A DNA stretch of 64,000 nucleotides, taken from positions 12,464,501 through 12,528,500 of the forward strand of contig OX387200.1 in NCBI GenBank assembly GCA_947561715.1. Direction: 5' to 3'. A model generated the notes under the pieces. The model was not told the DNA's origin. It saw only the letters and a program-made list of their open reading frames with translations, and did not search any database. The stretch is from Ascidia mentula. Taxonomy: Eukaryota > Chordata > Ascidiacea > Phlebobranchia > Ascidiidae. A program made the translations under genes and the position numbers. Positions 53,501 through 62,435 of the stretch are shown here, piece by piece; position 1 is the stretch's first letter; every line of letters starts with the position of its first letter.

Positions 53501-56171
53501 ACGTTGGCTAACATAATCAAGAAAACATACAAATAAAAACTATTTTGCATGCGGTGGCCTTTTTGGGTATTTGCGAGCGATAATAGTTTTTTTCAAGGTG
53601 TGTATGGTTGCTACTTTTTCAACAACTAAACTAATTGACTTTACGCACAGGAAAATGGCTTGCCTTTGCAACAATGTGACCACTAAAAGAAGAAATTTCT
53701 TTCTTACACTAACGAAAAATGACACTTGTTTCGTAACAATGCAACATGTTTGGTAAAAAATTTTCTCAAAATTTGGGGTCCAGACACCTCACCCCCCCCC
53801 CCCCTCCTTGGATACGCCTAAACATTAGCCACTTGGACTTTATGTAAGACTGGAAATTATAATTTATTATGAGTGGTTAACTATTGAATCTAGTAACGTT
53901 AGTGCTGATTTAATAAAAACGCTATTACAGTTTCTGAGGGATATATTGCTGCATGTGAGGAACAAAAGCTGTTTTTTCCTGAAGGTTTATGTTGTAAACC
54001 AACATTTGAGTTAAAAATGGAACAAGTACCATCATTGAAGGAATACAGTGTGATGAAAGAAGGTATTTTTTCTTTTACAATTTTAAATTAAATTGTTACT
54101 TTTACTCAATTTCTAAGAATTTTTTTTTTTTAAATTTAACTGACAAATTTTGTTCAGACAAAGTTAAAGGAAGGGAAGTAAAAGTGTCAGATGATCCTAG
54201 AGTTGGTAAGCTCTCTAAATTAAATTAGTAATAAAAACTCATACGAACATAGGGTGACGCTTGGCACCGAAAACCTGAAGGTTACTCCAGCGTCTCCCAG
54301 CTCATACTCTCACATTCTCCATCTCTTTTCATTACTGAAATACCTTGGGCAAAATAAGCCAATGAATGAATAATAGAATAGGTGTTGCCAGGATGCTCTT
54401 TAAAAGTCTTTGAAACCTAAGCCAAAGAAATGCTAAGATTTTCAAATAGTGTCTCAAAGCTTATGTGTTTTTTTTTCGAAATGACTTCTTCATACTTTTT
54501 TTGGTGTACATTGTTTGAGTGCCAGGATGTGGCCATGGTTTGATCATTTTTGACAGATCTTTTTATTAAAATTAAAATTTTATTAAAATAATCTATTAAA
54601 ATGCTGTGAATTTAACCTATTTTGGTTCATTGATACAGAAATTGGCATGTAAAGACATACTAATTATCTACAAAATTCAGAACACAAAATTAAGCACAGT
54701 CTCAGAGCAGCTTTTATTTTAAACTTCACAGCTTCATATGTTTATCTGTGATGCTTAAACAAAAATGACATAACAATTTGTGGTATCTAACGGACACATA
54801 TCTGGCCCAATTATGTTTTCTAGAATCATGTTAAATTAGCAAATGTTACCAAACATATGTTATTGTTATCAAGCAAATGGCATTTTTGTTGCCAAAAAAC
54901 ATTTGGACCCACTTCAAATATTCTTAATGTGACATCATAAATTTGTGTGGCACCATAGATTTTCAGGACCCCCGGGAATTTATACAAGCCTGTCACCTTG
55001 GCTTGCAAGAATTTAACAAACATATGTACATAACTTGGCACTCAAAGTGTTAATAGTAACATTTCAAAATCTAACAAATATGTAACATTTTTGTGAATAT
55101 ATGGATGTACATCACTACCTTTTTGCATCTACATGATGTATTTATTAGATCCTGAAAGCCCTGAATTATGCAATGTTGTTTATGGTAAAGTTCTAAACAA
55201 GTCTGCTCTGTCAGAACCGAATATAGATTTTGAAGAGCAATTTTCAAATGGGTCACTTCTATGCTTACATGCTCTTGTTGTTGTTGGTTGTTGTTTGTGT
55301 GCACATGCAGGACTGTACCTACTTAACTTTGTATGTTTTTGTACACTAAAAAGAAGCTTAAGCAAATCAAAATAACTTGAATTTACCTGCACCAAAATTT
55401 GGTAAAAATCGATGTAGAGTATTGCAGTATTGCAAGCTAATGGTATATTGCCAATAATCTATTCATGCAATATATACATGTCTCGAAGATTTGTTGGGTG
55501 CAACTGGAATGGAAATTCAACCTGTTTGCTTAGTATTGACAACACCAGTTATCACTGTTTCACAAGAGAAGAGAATTTGTCCTCCATACATTGAGATACT
55601 TGAGCAATTGCTGACACAAGGGTTTGACATATGTGCATGGCACATGACTAATTTTAATGAAGATCAAGCTTCCAAAGTTTATGAGCTGATAGGAGACAGA
55701 AACTTCAGTAATACCCATTTACAATTTACAGTATGTAAAAAATGGTTTTGGGGCATTCCGAAATTAAAAAAAAGTTTATCTCCAGGTGAATATTTTAATG
55801 TCTGGACCCAGTATCATAATGCTACTGCAGCGTGAAAGTGGATTGATTTTGTTTGATTCAATTTTGGGAAGGTATGTGAATTTAAAAAGCTTTTATCTTT
55901 AATTTGTATCTTTATCCTTAATTTTGCTTAAAATTTATGAAATGCATCACCATTTTGAAACAAAAACATATTTTGCCACAGTTGCCTACGACGAAACAAC
56001 CTTCTCGATTTTTCACCAAACATTCTGAGGACTCGCAATCTGAAGCAAACTTATTTATGTATTAAGCACCTTTTTAGCCACACGGAAAATAAACGATCAA
56101 TTGTTAAAATCACCCACAAACGGGCACTGGAATGGAAAGATTGCAATGGGGTTACCAAACAAAATTTTTAA
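35596..56171 (+). CDS. DNAAF8-like: DNAAF8-like dynein assembly factor fused to multiple NDK-like modules
   Basis: Thirty-eight in-phase exons, about 1790 residues: 35596-35679, 35973-36066, 38342-38481, 38538-38610, 38666-38779, 38956-39011, 39332-39414, 39479-39568, 40699-41093, 41164-41266, 41522-41631, 41700-41770, 41898-42059, 42625-42834, 42909-43008, 43092-43252, 43420-43593, 43643-43747, 44210-44354, 44419-44619, 44669-44863, 44925-45144, 45186-45361, 46082-46215, 50232-50361, 50715-50872, 51602-51709, 51765-51878, 51959-52145, 52603-52736, 52806-52910, 52970-53174, 53931-54062, 54158-54205, 55149-55286, 55489-55730, 55786-55871 and 55982-56171 (TAA). The N-terminus (DWGTIISNVEDQLPSVESDS, then NYNLDDILSNFSLG, then SEPTTIYLDLRSK) follows human DNAAF8/C16orf71 in order. 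That protein acts in cytoplasmic assembly of outer dynein arms in multiciliated cells. The human protein is about 520 residues. Here the chain runs on with an unplaced region (about 470-775) and about five NDK-like modules. The start is the first ATG after an acceptor at 35571-35572; an upstream exon is possible. The donor at 55287 (GTTGTT) is weak. Confidence 0.87.
37224..37578. mobile_element. diverged MITE related to 21320-21896
   Basis: The right end reversed reads CATAGGCGTCAATTTTTTTT. The left end CATAGACATTGATTCTATCT aligns with the left end of the 21320 element, followed by the shared GGTTAGGCTGC word and a matching GGCCTAACTTGGAAA word before the right end. No target duplication is visible. 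It lies in DNAAF8-like intron 2. Confidence 0.6.
43967..44003. repeat. short perfect hairpin in an intron
   Basis: TACCTCTAACAACAC, seven bases of loop, then its exact reverse complement. It lies in the intron between exons 43643-43747 and 44210-44354. It could be a MITE relic or a structured intronic element. Confidence 0.6.
44210..44619 (+). other. NDK-like module 1 of the DNAAF8-like protein
   Basis: About residues 776-890. ATVCLLQKE corresponds to the first NDK strand (normally T-x-x-LIKPD), but KPD is lost. A helix and LDIVGLRL correspond to the second strand. VPCAAVAIRGKSAIKKVQNIIGPRDP corresponds to the VxAMVLxGxxAVxxxRxxxGPTDP block (cited here in two parts: VPCAAVAIRG and KSAIKKVQNIIGPRDP). 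LNAVYG stands where NxxHG should be: the catalytic His is Tyr. It is probably inactive. Confidence 0.65.
44925..46215 (+). other. NDK-like module 2 of the DNAAF8-like protein
   Basis: About residues 956-1132. SICLVVSSRFP matches strand 1 without KPD. GDVIAIAVDQGFSIQGIKRM matches helix 1 and strand 2. PVTVLVLSRENAQAHQAAI matches the strand and helix around xNAV. No GPTDP or NxxHG is seen. This is the most degenerate of the modules in its active-site region. Confidence 0.6.
46930..47270 (+). repeat. dispersed repeat (CTGCAGACAGATG family), copy A
   Basis: A block of about 330 bp. GCTGCAGACAGATGG is near the left and its reverse near the right (CATCTGTCTGCAG at 47244-47256). Inside are AAAAGGTCTTATCAGTGCAG and GGCACCAAACTAGGTGCAAC words. 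The copy at 59715-60050 has the same pieces in inverted order. Shorter fragments occur near 7010-7070, 18590-18700 and 20290-20400. Confidence 0.75.
47531..49953. mobile_element. DNA transposon with roughly 450-bp terminal inverted repeats
   Basis: The left arm 47531-47985 and right arm 49505-49953 align as inverted repeats along most of their length: GTGATTTCAT at the tips, then ATCTCAGCCATTTCT / ATCTTAGCCATTTCT, then GGGTTCATAA, then ATCATAATAATGCA. The element is about 2.4 kb, in the large intron between exons 46082-46215 and 50232-50361 of the DNAAF8-like gene. It carries one intact antisense ORF (48212-48865). Long inverted repeats of this kind occur in Mutator-like and some other superfamilies. 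No target duplication could be recognised, so the superfamily is open. Confidence 0.8.
48212..48865 (-). CDS. transposon-borne ORF with CC-N-P-F cysteine motif, 217 aa
   Basis: A single uninterrupted exon, ATG at 48865 to stop at 48212, lying between the long inverted repeats of the element at 47531-49953. It has a possible metal-binding cluster: C37, C51, C55, C56 (KRKCCNPF), H62, then C94 and C97 (ICSQC). A Ser/Thr-rich linker and a LNESMEVLGESPMVKRK segment follow, and the C-terminus is Lys-rich. There is no DDE-type catalytic domain, and it is too short for a transposase. I have an impression of similar CCNPF proteins in other invertebrate repeats but cannot name a family. It may be a DNA-binding accessory protein or a captured host fragment. 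The frame is intact, suggesting recent activity or constraint. Confidence 0.72.
   Translation of the reverse strand: MSGVKVALLHYIILPTAEEVKLLQYRMPTDTVITSVCPGHKAQFLRMYFLCKRKCCNPFKTHKTGNLQNRVFALSPYISKDSQKLGLIPGKKICSQCRKLLYQQASSSTSSSVETEEFELPNAVIETLNESMEVLGESPMVKRKLQQQRYPQEIVKFFHLAGPSPSFAYPLTEDFLMITKATILTSVNPKTATGKVYTLTQKEQHQATDPSTEVKKK
50232..52010 (+). other. NDK-like module 3 of the DNAAF8-like protein
   Basis: About residues 1133-1322. EQVVVLALLGSSMVDECG matches strand 1 and helix 1. FRGFELLGIKYIRSVSLQHA matches strand 2 and the following helix. GPVLLCVLRRVNAF matches the SGP-VxxxVxxxNAV block. TPEVAFRQMKMFFTENEL matches the closing SxExAxREIxFFFPE helix. The catalytic His motif is absent. 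Confidence 0.62.
52640..53990 (+). other. NDK-like module 4, active-site motifs retained
   Basis: About residues 1380-1550. SILIIKPDAF carries the KPD motif (K1399, codon at 52704). AVRRLLDVAGPTDPREA carries the conserved Arg and the GPTDP loop (1480-1484). NWRAEFG carries the second Arg, and SNAIHG carries the N-x-x-H-G motif with H1512 (codon 53171-53173). The closing SEGYIAACEEQKLFFPEG is typical. This is the only module of the five with a full-looking set of nucleotide-binding and phospho-histidine residues. Confidence 0.75.
53230..53822. mobile_element. MITE, CATAGGCGTATCCAG termini
   Basis: The left end CATAGGCGTATCCAG and the reversed right end TTTAGGCGTATCCAAGG lie next to a long C/G tract and a GGGGTC word on both sides. 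Same family as 20792-21311, but no clear target duplication remains. It lies in the DNAAF8-like intron after exon 52970-53174. Confidence 0.68.
54206..55148. other. DNAAF8-like intron, no gene seen
   Basis: AT-rich intron. A GC-richer stretch at 54253-54385 ending in an ATGAATGA-type tail may be an old SINE, but I could not identify both promoter boxes. Confidence 0.4.
55489..56171 (+). other. NDK-like module 5, C-terminal
   Basis: About residues 1619-1790. QPVCLVLTTPVITVS (strand 1 position), then a helix, then QGFDICAWHMTNFNEDQA (strand 2), then NILMSGPSIIMLLQRESG (the MxSGPxVxMVxxG position). KPD, GPTDP and NxxHG are missing. It ends with a basic tail and TAA. Confidence 0.58.
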
Positions 56172-58002
56172 TTTTGTTGTCTTCGTCAGTTCAAATAACG
56201 GGGCTCAAGCAAGAGTACCTTGCTTTTTATTCAAACGGTCAGACATTTTGTTTGAAATTTCAAATTACTGTTGTAATTGCAGAAAGCAATGCTTCTTGCA
56301 ACATACACAAATAATATGATATTTGAGCACCATGGTCGTATGTTGTTTATTTTACAATGTAATTGCTTATTTGTTATCAAAATTATATTTGTTATATATG
56401 TTGTGAACAATCTATTGATTTAATTTATTTTATATGCTGTGCGGTGATATTTCTGTTCTTGACATATTTAAATGTTTTTTTTGTGTTTTGATTAAGAAAA
56501 GTTGTTGTTTTTGAACAAAACGAAAAAATCTGCATATACATGTGCAAAAGTTGCTCTATTTGCATGTGCTTTTACCTCTTTTAAACAATTGCAAAAATAG
56601 GAAACCTAATTCAGTCTGTGGTACAGTAGCCATAAGAAAAGAGCCTCATTGCTTTTCTTGTTCAGCACTATATTTCAGATAAAGCCCAACCCCCCCCCGA
56701 AAACTGGCTCAAAATCGTTATATTGTGACAGAGGACAAAATACTTGGTTGGCTTCTTCCATCGGCAAAAGTTATTTTGAAGGAAATACAGATATGCCACC
56801 TTCATTAACCGGACGTGCAGAATAATTCCTGAAGTCGGCAAAACTTTACCAGAGTCAAAATCCAATCGAATGGTCAGAAAGGGCAAACGCATGACGATAT
56901 AAGTAGGCCAATGAAGTTAGGACATAAGGGACAAGGCGAGAAAAAGGCAGCAGGCTCCTTGTGCTATGTGGATATGCAGGGACGCCACGTTTGCAATAAG
57001 AAAGCACTCCGACTGCTAAGACTATCAAAAAACATTTACCAAGGACTACCTTTGCGACCTTTTAATTAAAATAAAAACGATAACGAAACATATCACAACA
57101 TGTAACGTTAAAATGCGGCGACGAGAGCTAAGCTTCGACTCTTATGGTAGCGCAACGGCTCCTCTTTTCTTTGTTTCTTTTATTCTCTTGGAGAAACTCC
57201 GTCACGCATGATTTCCAGGAGATGAAATGCGACTTTTTGCATCCGAAGAGGTAGGAAACGCGCAAACAATTTCGAATTACTTGAAACGTGGGTAGAATTT
57301 TAAAACAAATTTTCAATATGTTAAAATAAGTAACATAATGATGCGAATGGGTAAAAAATAATAAATAAATCATTTCCTTTTTTGAAATAACACATTGTTT
57401 TTCCTGAGAATTTTTTGAAGGCCGTGTGCAAATGGAATTAAAAAGTTAAAAAGCGTGTTACAGCATAGAATACAAAAACATGGAATGGAAATGTAGGGCG
57501 TTATTTAAAACGTCTACACAAAATATTAATACTGCCGTATATCTGACTCCTGATAAAAAGGCTACTCTCTAACCCAAAGTCAATCTGTCAGTTTAATGCA
57601 TAAATAACAGTGGCACGAGTATTACAAAAAAAATGTTACAAATCACGTGTGCTTAAGTCTATGTCTGTTTGAAACCCCGAGTTGTATTATAGACTGCTAG
57701 AAAAACTAGACTCGAATGCATAAAGGTATGACTTAATAACTCTGAATGACTCTATGTGACTCTTTTATTACTCTAAATTACTCTCTCCTTTACCCAAAGA
57801 TGTGTGGCCTTACATAATAAATGCATACAGGGTCGTTTGAGTTCGGATTAATCCATGACTCATTTGAAAAGACAGCTGTGTTGCTGGAAGTGTCACGAGA
57901 TATGATTAGCCGGATATTTAGTTGTCTTCCGTGCAACGAATGAATATGGGTTGAAATGGGTTCGTGGCACAACATAACATACGACAATTATGACGTCGGA
58001 TA
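56172..58002. other. intergenic after the DNAAF8-like gene
   Basis: No gene recognised. It contains the third copy of the dispersed repeat family (about 56975-57130) and a short C tract near 56690. Small open frames are scattered and unsupported. Confidence 0.45.
56975..57130. repeat. dispersed repeat family, copy 3
   Basis: Shares TGCAGGGAC, CTAAGACTAT and CCAAGGACTACCTTTGCGAC-like words with the copies near 30490 and 33615, and a GCGACGAGAGCTA word with the first. Confidence 0.5.
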
Positions 58003-59390
58003 CAGAAACTCCGCTGAAAGTGCGCCGTCACGCATGAGTAACACTTTACGCGAAATGAAAAATGCATTTGGTTAGATGCGATTTTGGTGTTTTTTAAGGG
58101 GCTTAAAAACCCATTAAATAGAACAAAACTTAAAACTTTTTTAAAGAAACAACAAGTTTGGTCCCTCGTCTTTGGAAATGTGTGGATGATTTTGAATAAA
58201 TCGTGTCGCATCATTTTTTACGCCGATTTGCTGTCTACTGCCTTTTGGGTCAAAATATGAACAAATAATTGCGCGCTTTTGCTGTTTGCAAGCAGTGGGA
58301 CGATAAATCGAGTATTATTATCAACTACTATTCTTGTTATGTAAAATCAACTACTTGCTTTTAATGTTTTTTTTCTAGGACAGTATCTCTGCACACAGTA
58401 ATGCCGTTGGTTGGGAATATCTATTTTGCATTTATCTTAGACGCCCTTGGCCAGTTCCGTAAGCTCGATCTACTTTCCTTAGACGCCCTTGGCCAGTTTC
58501 GTAAGCTCTGTATATTTTCCTTAGACGCCTTTGGCCAGTTCCGTAAGCTCTATATATTTTCCATAGACGCCCTTGGCTAGTTCCGTAAGCTCTATCTACT
58601 TTCCTCAGACGCCTTTGGCTAGTTCCGTAAGCTCTATCTACTTATTTCCTCAGACGCCCTTGGCTAGTTCCGTAAGCTCTATCTACTTTCCTCAGACGCC
58701 CTTGGCTAGTTCCGTAAGCTCTATCTTCTTTCCTCAGACGCCCTTGGCTAGTTCCGTAAGCTCTGTCTACTTTCCTTAGACGCCCTTGGCCAGTTCCGTA
58801 AGCTCTATCTACTTTCCTTAGTCTATCTATTTTCCTTAGACGCCCTTGGTCAGTTTCGTAAGCTCCATGTATTTTCCTTAGACGCCCTTGGCCAGTTCCG
58901 TTAGCAGTATGTATTTTCCTTAGACTATTTCCGTTCCTTAGCTCCGTAAATTAGTGTTCGTGATTTTCCTTGGGTTCCTTAGTTCCGTTAATTAGTGTTA
59001 CCACAAAACACCTCATTACTGTGTGCAGAGATACTGTCCTACGAAAAGCATAACAAGCAAAGTAGTTGATTAGACATAGCTAGATTTAGCCTTGCAATGC
59101 TTGCAAAGAGCAAAAGCGCGCAATTATTTGTTCATATTTTGAACCAAAAGACAGTAGACAGCAAATCGGCGTAAAAAATGATGCGACACGATTGATTCAA
59201 AATCATCCCCATATTTCTAAAAGCGAGGGACCAAACTTATTGTTTCTTTAAAAAAGTTTTACATTTTGATCTATTTATTAGGTTTTTAAGCCCCCTAAAA
59301 AACGCCAAAATCGCATTTAACACAATGCATTTTCCGTTTCGCCTAAAGTGTTATTCATGCGTGACGGTGCATTTTCTCCGGAGTTTCTAC
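58003..59390. mobile_element. large fold-back element with minisatellite core
   Basis: The left arm 58003-58403 and right arm 59013-59390 are inverted copies over nearly 400 bp. Matching words include GACAGTATCTCTGCACACAG, ACAAATAATTGCGCGCTTTT, GTCCCTCG and CGTCACGCATGA. The centre is a 42-bp minisatellite. There is no ORF except read-through of the array. The architecture repeats that of the element at 10060-10840. Confidence 0.85.
58433..58925 (+). repeat. minisatellite, about 11-12 copies of a 42-43-bp unit
   Basis: The unit contains AGACGCCCTTGGCCAGTTCC then GTAAGCTCTATCTACTTTCC. Copies vary by a few bases and small indels (one has a 4-bp insertion). It is located in the loop of the fold-back at 58003-59390. 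Confidence 0.88.
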
Positions 59391-59714
59391 TGCTAGTTGA
59401 TATCTAATCTGATACGGTTATCTAGGATTCTAGACAGTGGAAAAGCTATTGCGTTCACCAATTTGAACTATAGCATATAATGAACATGCACAAAATTATT
59501 TCATTTGGTTTATAAATGCACCCACAGCACTCTTGTCTATTTTCTAAGCCTAATTTATGTACATAAACTGCCATTAAAAGGGTACATTTCAAAACATATA
59601 TATAACATATACAATCCACTTGCACAGTCATAAAACGTCCTTTGCTATCCATTAACATAGAACAATACTCGGAATAAAAGCGATTCTGTGAGTAACTGAT
59701 GACATTCATTCAAA

Positions 59715-60050
59715 CACAGTGCCCGTGTCACAATAATAATATGATAAGCAAAGTATGATAAGCAAAGTTGTATAGTCACCACAAAGTGGAAGTCTTTGTT
59801 GGCCGTTTGGTCAGCAAAGTCGTCTGATAGTCACACCAGCTGCACTGATGAGACCTTTTAGGTCGAAACAGTGGCCATCTGTCTGCAGCTTATACACAAT
59901 TCATATTATTGGCTCCACTTTGCTTATCATATAATTATTGTGACACGAGGCCTGACGGCACTATTGGTTGAGCTTTGCTTGGCCATAGTGTTTCCACCTT
60001 GTTTTCTCCGTAAGGTTGCACCTAGTTTGGTGCCCAACGGATGACAGTGA
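59715..60050 (-). repeat. dispersed repeat (CTGCAGACAGATG family), copy B
   Basis: Shares long blocks with 46930-47270 (GGTGCCCAACGGATGACAGT, CCGTTTGGTCAGCAAAGTCG, CATCTGTCTGCAG), mostly in opposite orientation. It runs directly into the truncated fold-back copy at 60066. Confidence 0.75.
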
Positions 60051-60065
60051 TTTAAGTCGTCTGAC

Positions 60066-60715
60066 AGCGACTTATTTTCTTCACACAAAAATAGATCACA
60101 GGCTAAACTTTCCAACGAGAGAAAACTTTAAAAAAAATACATTAATATTCCAATGTGAATATGATATGTATGCTATGTCATAACCATAAGTAAACATCGA
60201 TTCCCACTGAAATCCTTAATGGCAGATATTCTTTAGCGTCCATTCAGCCTGTGATCTATTTTGTGTGAAGAAAGTATAAGTCGCTGGGCTTAAAAGATGG
60301 CAGAGTTACACGCGGCCAAAGTTTTGTTAACTGGGAATTTTTTTTGTTACCTTTCGCGGCGAGCGCAAAACGTTGGAAAATATTGGGGTATGGTTAATAT
60401 TCTTCAAGTTTGAGAAGATGCGCGTTTTTTCTCGCGAAAATTTTAGTATTTTTAGATAGTATGGACGCTAAAGAATATCTGCCCTTCAGAATTTCAGCAG
60501 GAATCCATGTTTACTTATGGTTATGACATAGCATACCTATAATATTTGTATTGGAATATTAATGTAAATTTTTTTTAATTTTTCTTTCGTTGGAAAGTTC
60601 AGCCTGTGATCTATTTTTGTGTGAAGAAAGTAAGTAGCTACCTCGTAAGGTGGCTGAGTAACCCGCGTTCAAACTTTTGTCAACTGGCGATTTTTTTTGT
60701 CAACTAACCTAACAT
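60066..60715. mobile_element. fold-back MITE, second copy, left-truncated
   Basis: Same palindromic layout and sequence as 17150-17875: CACACAAAAATAGATCACAG on the left, a centre with GGCAGAGTTACACGCGGCCA, CTCGCGAAAA arms, and a right tip CAACTAACCTAACATC. The left tip is missing; the element starts where the dispersed repeat of 59715-60050 ends. Confidence 0.8.
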
Positions 60716-60990
60716 CCCTGTTCTTAATTCCACATGTTTTTCTGAACGTAAGTGTAAAGAAGAATTCCGATGTATTGTCCAATCTTTACCTGCAGCTTTG
60801 TGATGTCAAACCATTGTAACATGAAGTCAGAATTATGAATATTGGTCTCTACATTTGTTTAAATTTAGTCACGAAATTTTTTATGAAGTTTCGCAGAAAT
60901 GTAAATCTAAATACCTTTGAAATGCATAATATAATAATGTAGTTATTGAATGCTGAAGTTAAACGTGATTGCAATATAAACGAACCTGAA

Positions 60991-62234
60991 ATGGCTGGAG
61001 AGTCCTCTGGCAATATGGGAATAGTGGATATGAGACTAAAAGAACTGGAAGAAATGGTGTTGGGTGAAATGGAACAGAACAATTGGTTTAGTGTTGAAAC
61101 TCTTTTGGATTTGGTTGTTGTTTTGTTTGATGAATGCTGCAATTCAACACTTAGGAGGGAAAAAAGCTTCTCTGGATTTATTGAAAGAGGTATGTACACC
61201 TGATATTGGCAGAAATCAAAACTTTTTTCCTGCACTGGTATGTACTTTTTAACAAACTAAACTCAGAGGAATATAAAATAATCCAATAACATTTGTAAAT
61301 CCAAGAAAAGCCAATAAACTTTTTCATTTAAAATTGTTTCTAACATTCTATTTATAAATGCTTTGGCCTATATGCAAAATCTGGAGTAATAACGACTTGT
61401 TCGATTAACAGAAATACTGACTTCAATGTGAATGCCACACAGCCCAATCTTTTTTTTTAAATATGGCAAGCCCAATTTGATGGGTCCAAATCTTATGCAC
61501 TTGACATAAAGATTTAACACAATGTAATGAAATTTTTGTAAAGTGGCCTGTCTGTTGTGATTACTGCGAGCATGACTGATAAACAAAACAATTTGTGAAG
61601 ATAAACACTTGACATCAAGGATTTAAATGCAGCAAATACAAGCATTATGAATTAATGATAGAATTACAAATCTTGAAAACCTGATATGTTGAAAATTTTA
61701 CAAGTTAAAAAATTGACAATGTCTTCTTGAAGTAGCTCGCCATAAATAATGGGTGTGTAACTTGTGACCTGCAAACCGACATTTTGCAGCCTATGAAAGG
61801 CTATTGTTTCTTTTTACACTGGGCATAGCAGTAATTACTTCCTTCTTTCACCATGTAGTAAAATTCACACAACAATCATAGTTTTTTTACTCACTATGCT
61901 CATAAAAAATGGTCTAATCTAGTTGACTGTATTTGGCCCAGCTTGGCTAAAGGTTGCACACCCTGCTTAAAGTCACCATCATGTCAACATGATGTAACTT
62001 CAGCAAGGTGACTTAGTAAAGTTCCTGGCCTCCAACTTATCAATTACCAGATGTAAAACTACTTATTTTATGCCTTTACGGTGAATTTCCACCTACAAAA
62101 CTAGGAACCATCTAATTACTTTTTGTATGTTTATTTTTTCAGCTCAACCTTATGCCAAAATGATCAAAGATAACAGATTAAAGCGTCAGGATTTTGAATT
62201 TTTGAAAGTTATTGGCCGTGGTGCATTTGGTGAG
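60991..62234 (+). CDS. CDC42BP-like: MRCK / CDC42-binding kinase, first two coding exons (3' outside window)
   Basis: Exons 60991-61189 and 62143-62234 join in phase (97 residues). The ATG at 60991 is the first after an in-frame TAG at 60940. The N-terminal region RLKELEEMV... with NWFSVETLLDLVVVLFDECC and LRREKSFSGFIE is the helical N-lobe extension of the DMPK/MRCK/ROCK group. QDFEFLKVIGRGAFGE begins the kinase domain with its glycine loop (about 91-96). The SVETLLD and LRREK words fit MRCK/DMPK better than ROCK. MRCKs are Cdc42 effectors that phosphorylate myosin-II regulators at the cell cortex. In the known family the rest of the kinase, coiled coil, C1, PH, CNH and CRIB follow. Exon 3 is not in the remaining 1.7 kb, which holds a nested transposon. 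Confidence 0.92.
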
Positions 62235-62435
62235 GTAAGAGAGACTTTAATTTGTTAGTTTTCCTAAAATCCCTAAAAATTAACCATAGTCCTGTTGAAC
62301 ATAAAAAATGATGTATTAATTAGGTATGACATTTTTGCTGCTGATAAAAAATATTGTTGTTGCATTCACTCACAAATGCTTGTGGGAAATTATTTTCTTT
62401 TATTTCATGCTTTATTACAGACAGGTATTTTAGTG

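Noticed and set aside
54253..54385. Possible SINE with ATGAATGA tail
   Set aside because: Only a weak B-box-like word on the minus strand and no A box at the right distance; left unannotated.
44210..56171. Separate NME-type kinase gene downstream of DNAAF8
   Set aside because: Every exon from 35596 to 56171 joins in consistent phase, with no stop codon, poly(A) signal or new start between the DNAAF8 part and the NDK part.
58433..58925. CRISPR-like or protein-repeat look (repeated open frame)
   Set aside because: Tandem 42-43-bp units with indels of 1-4 bases that shift frame; no unique spacers and no splice context.
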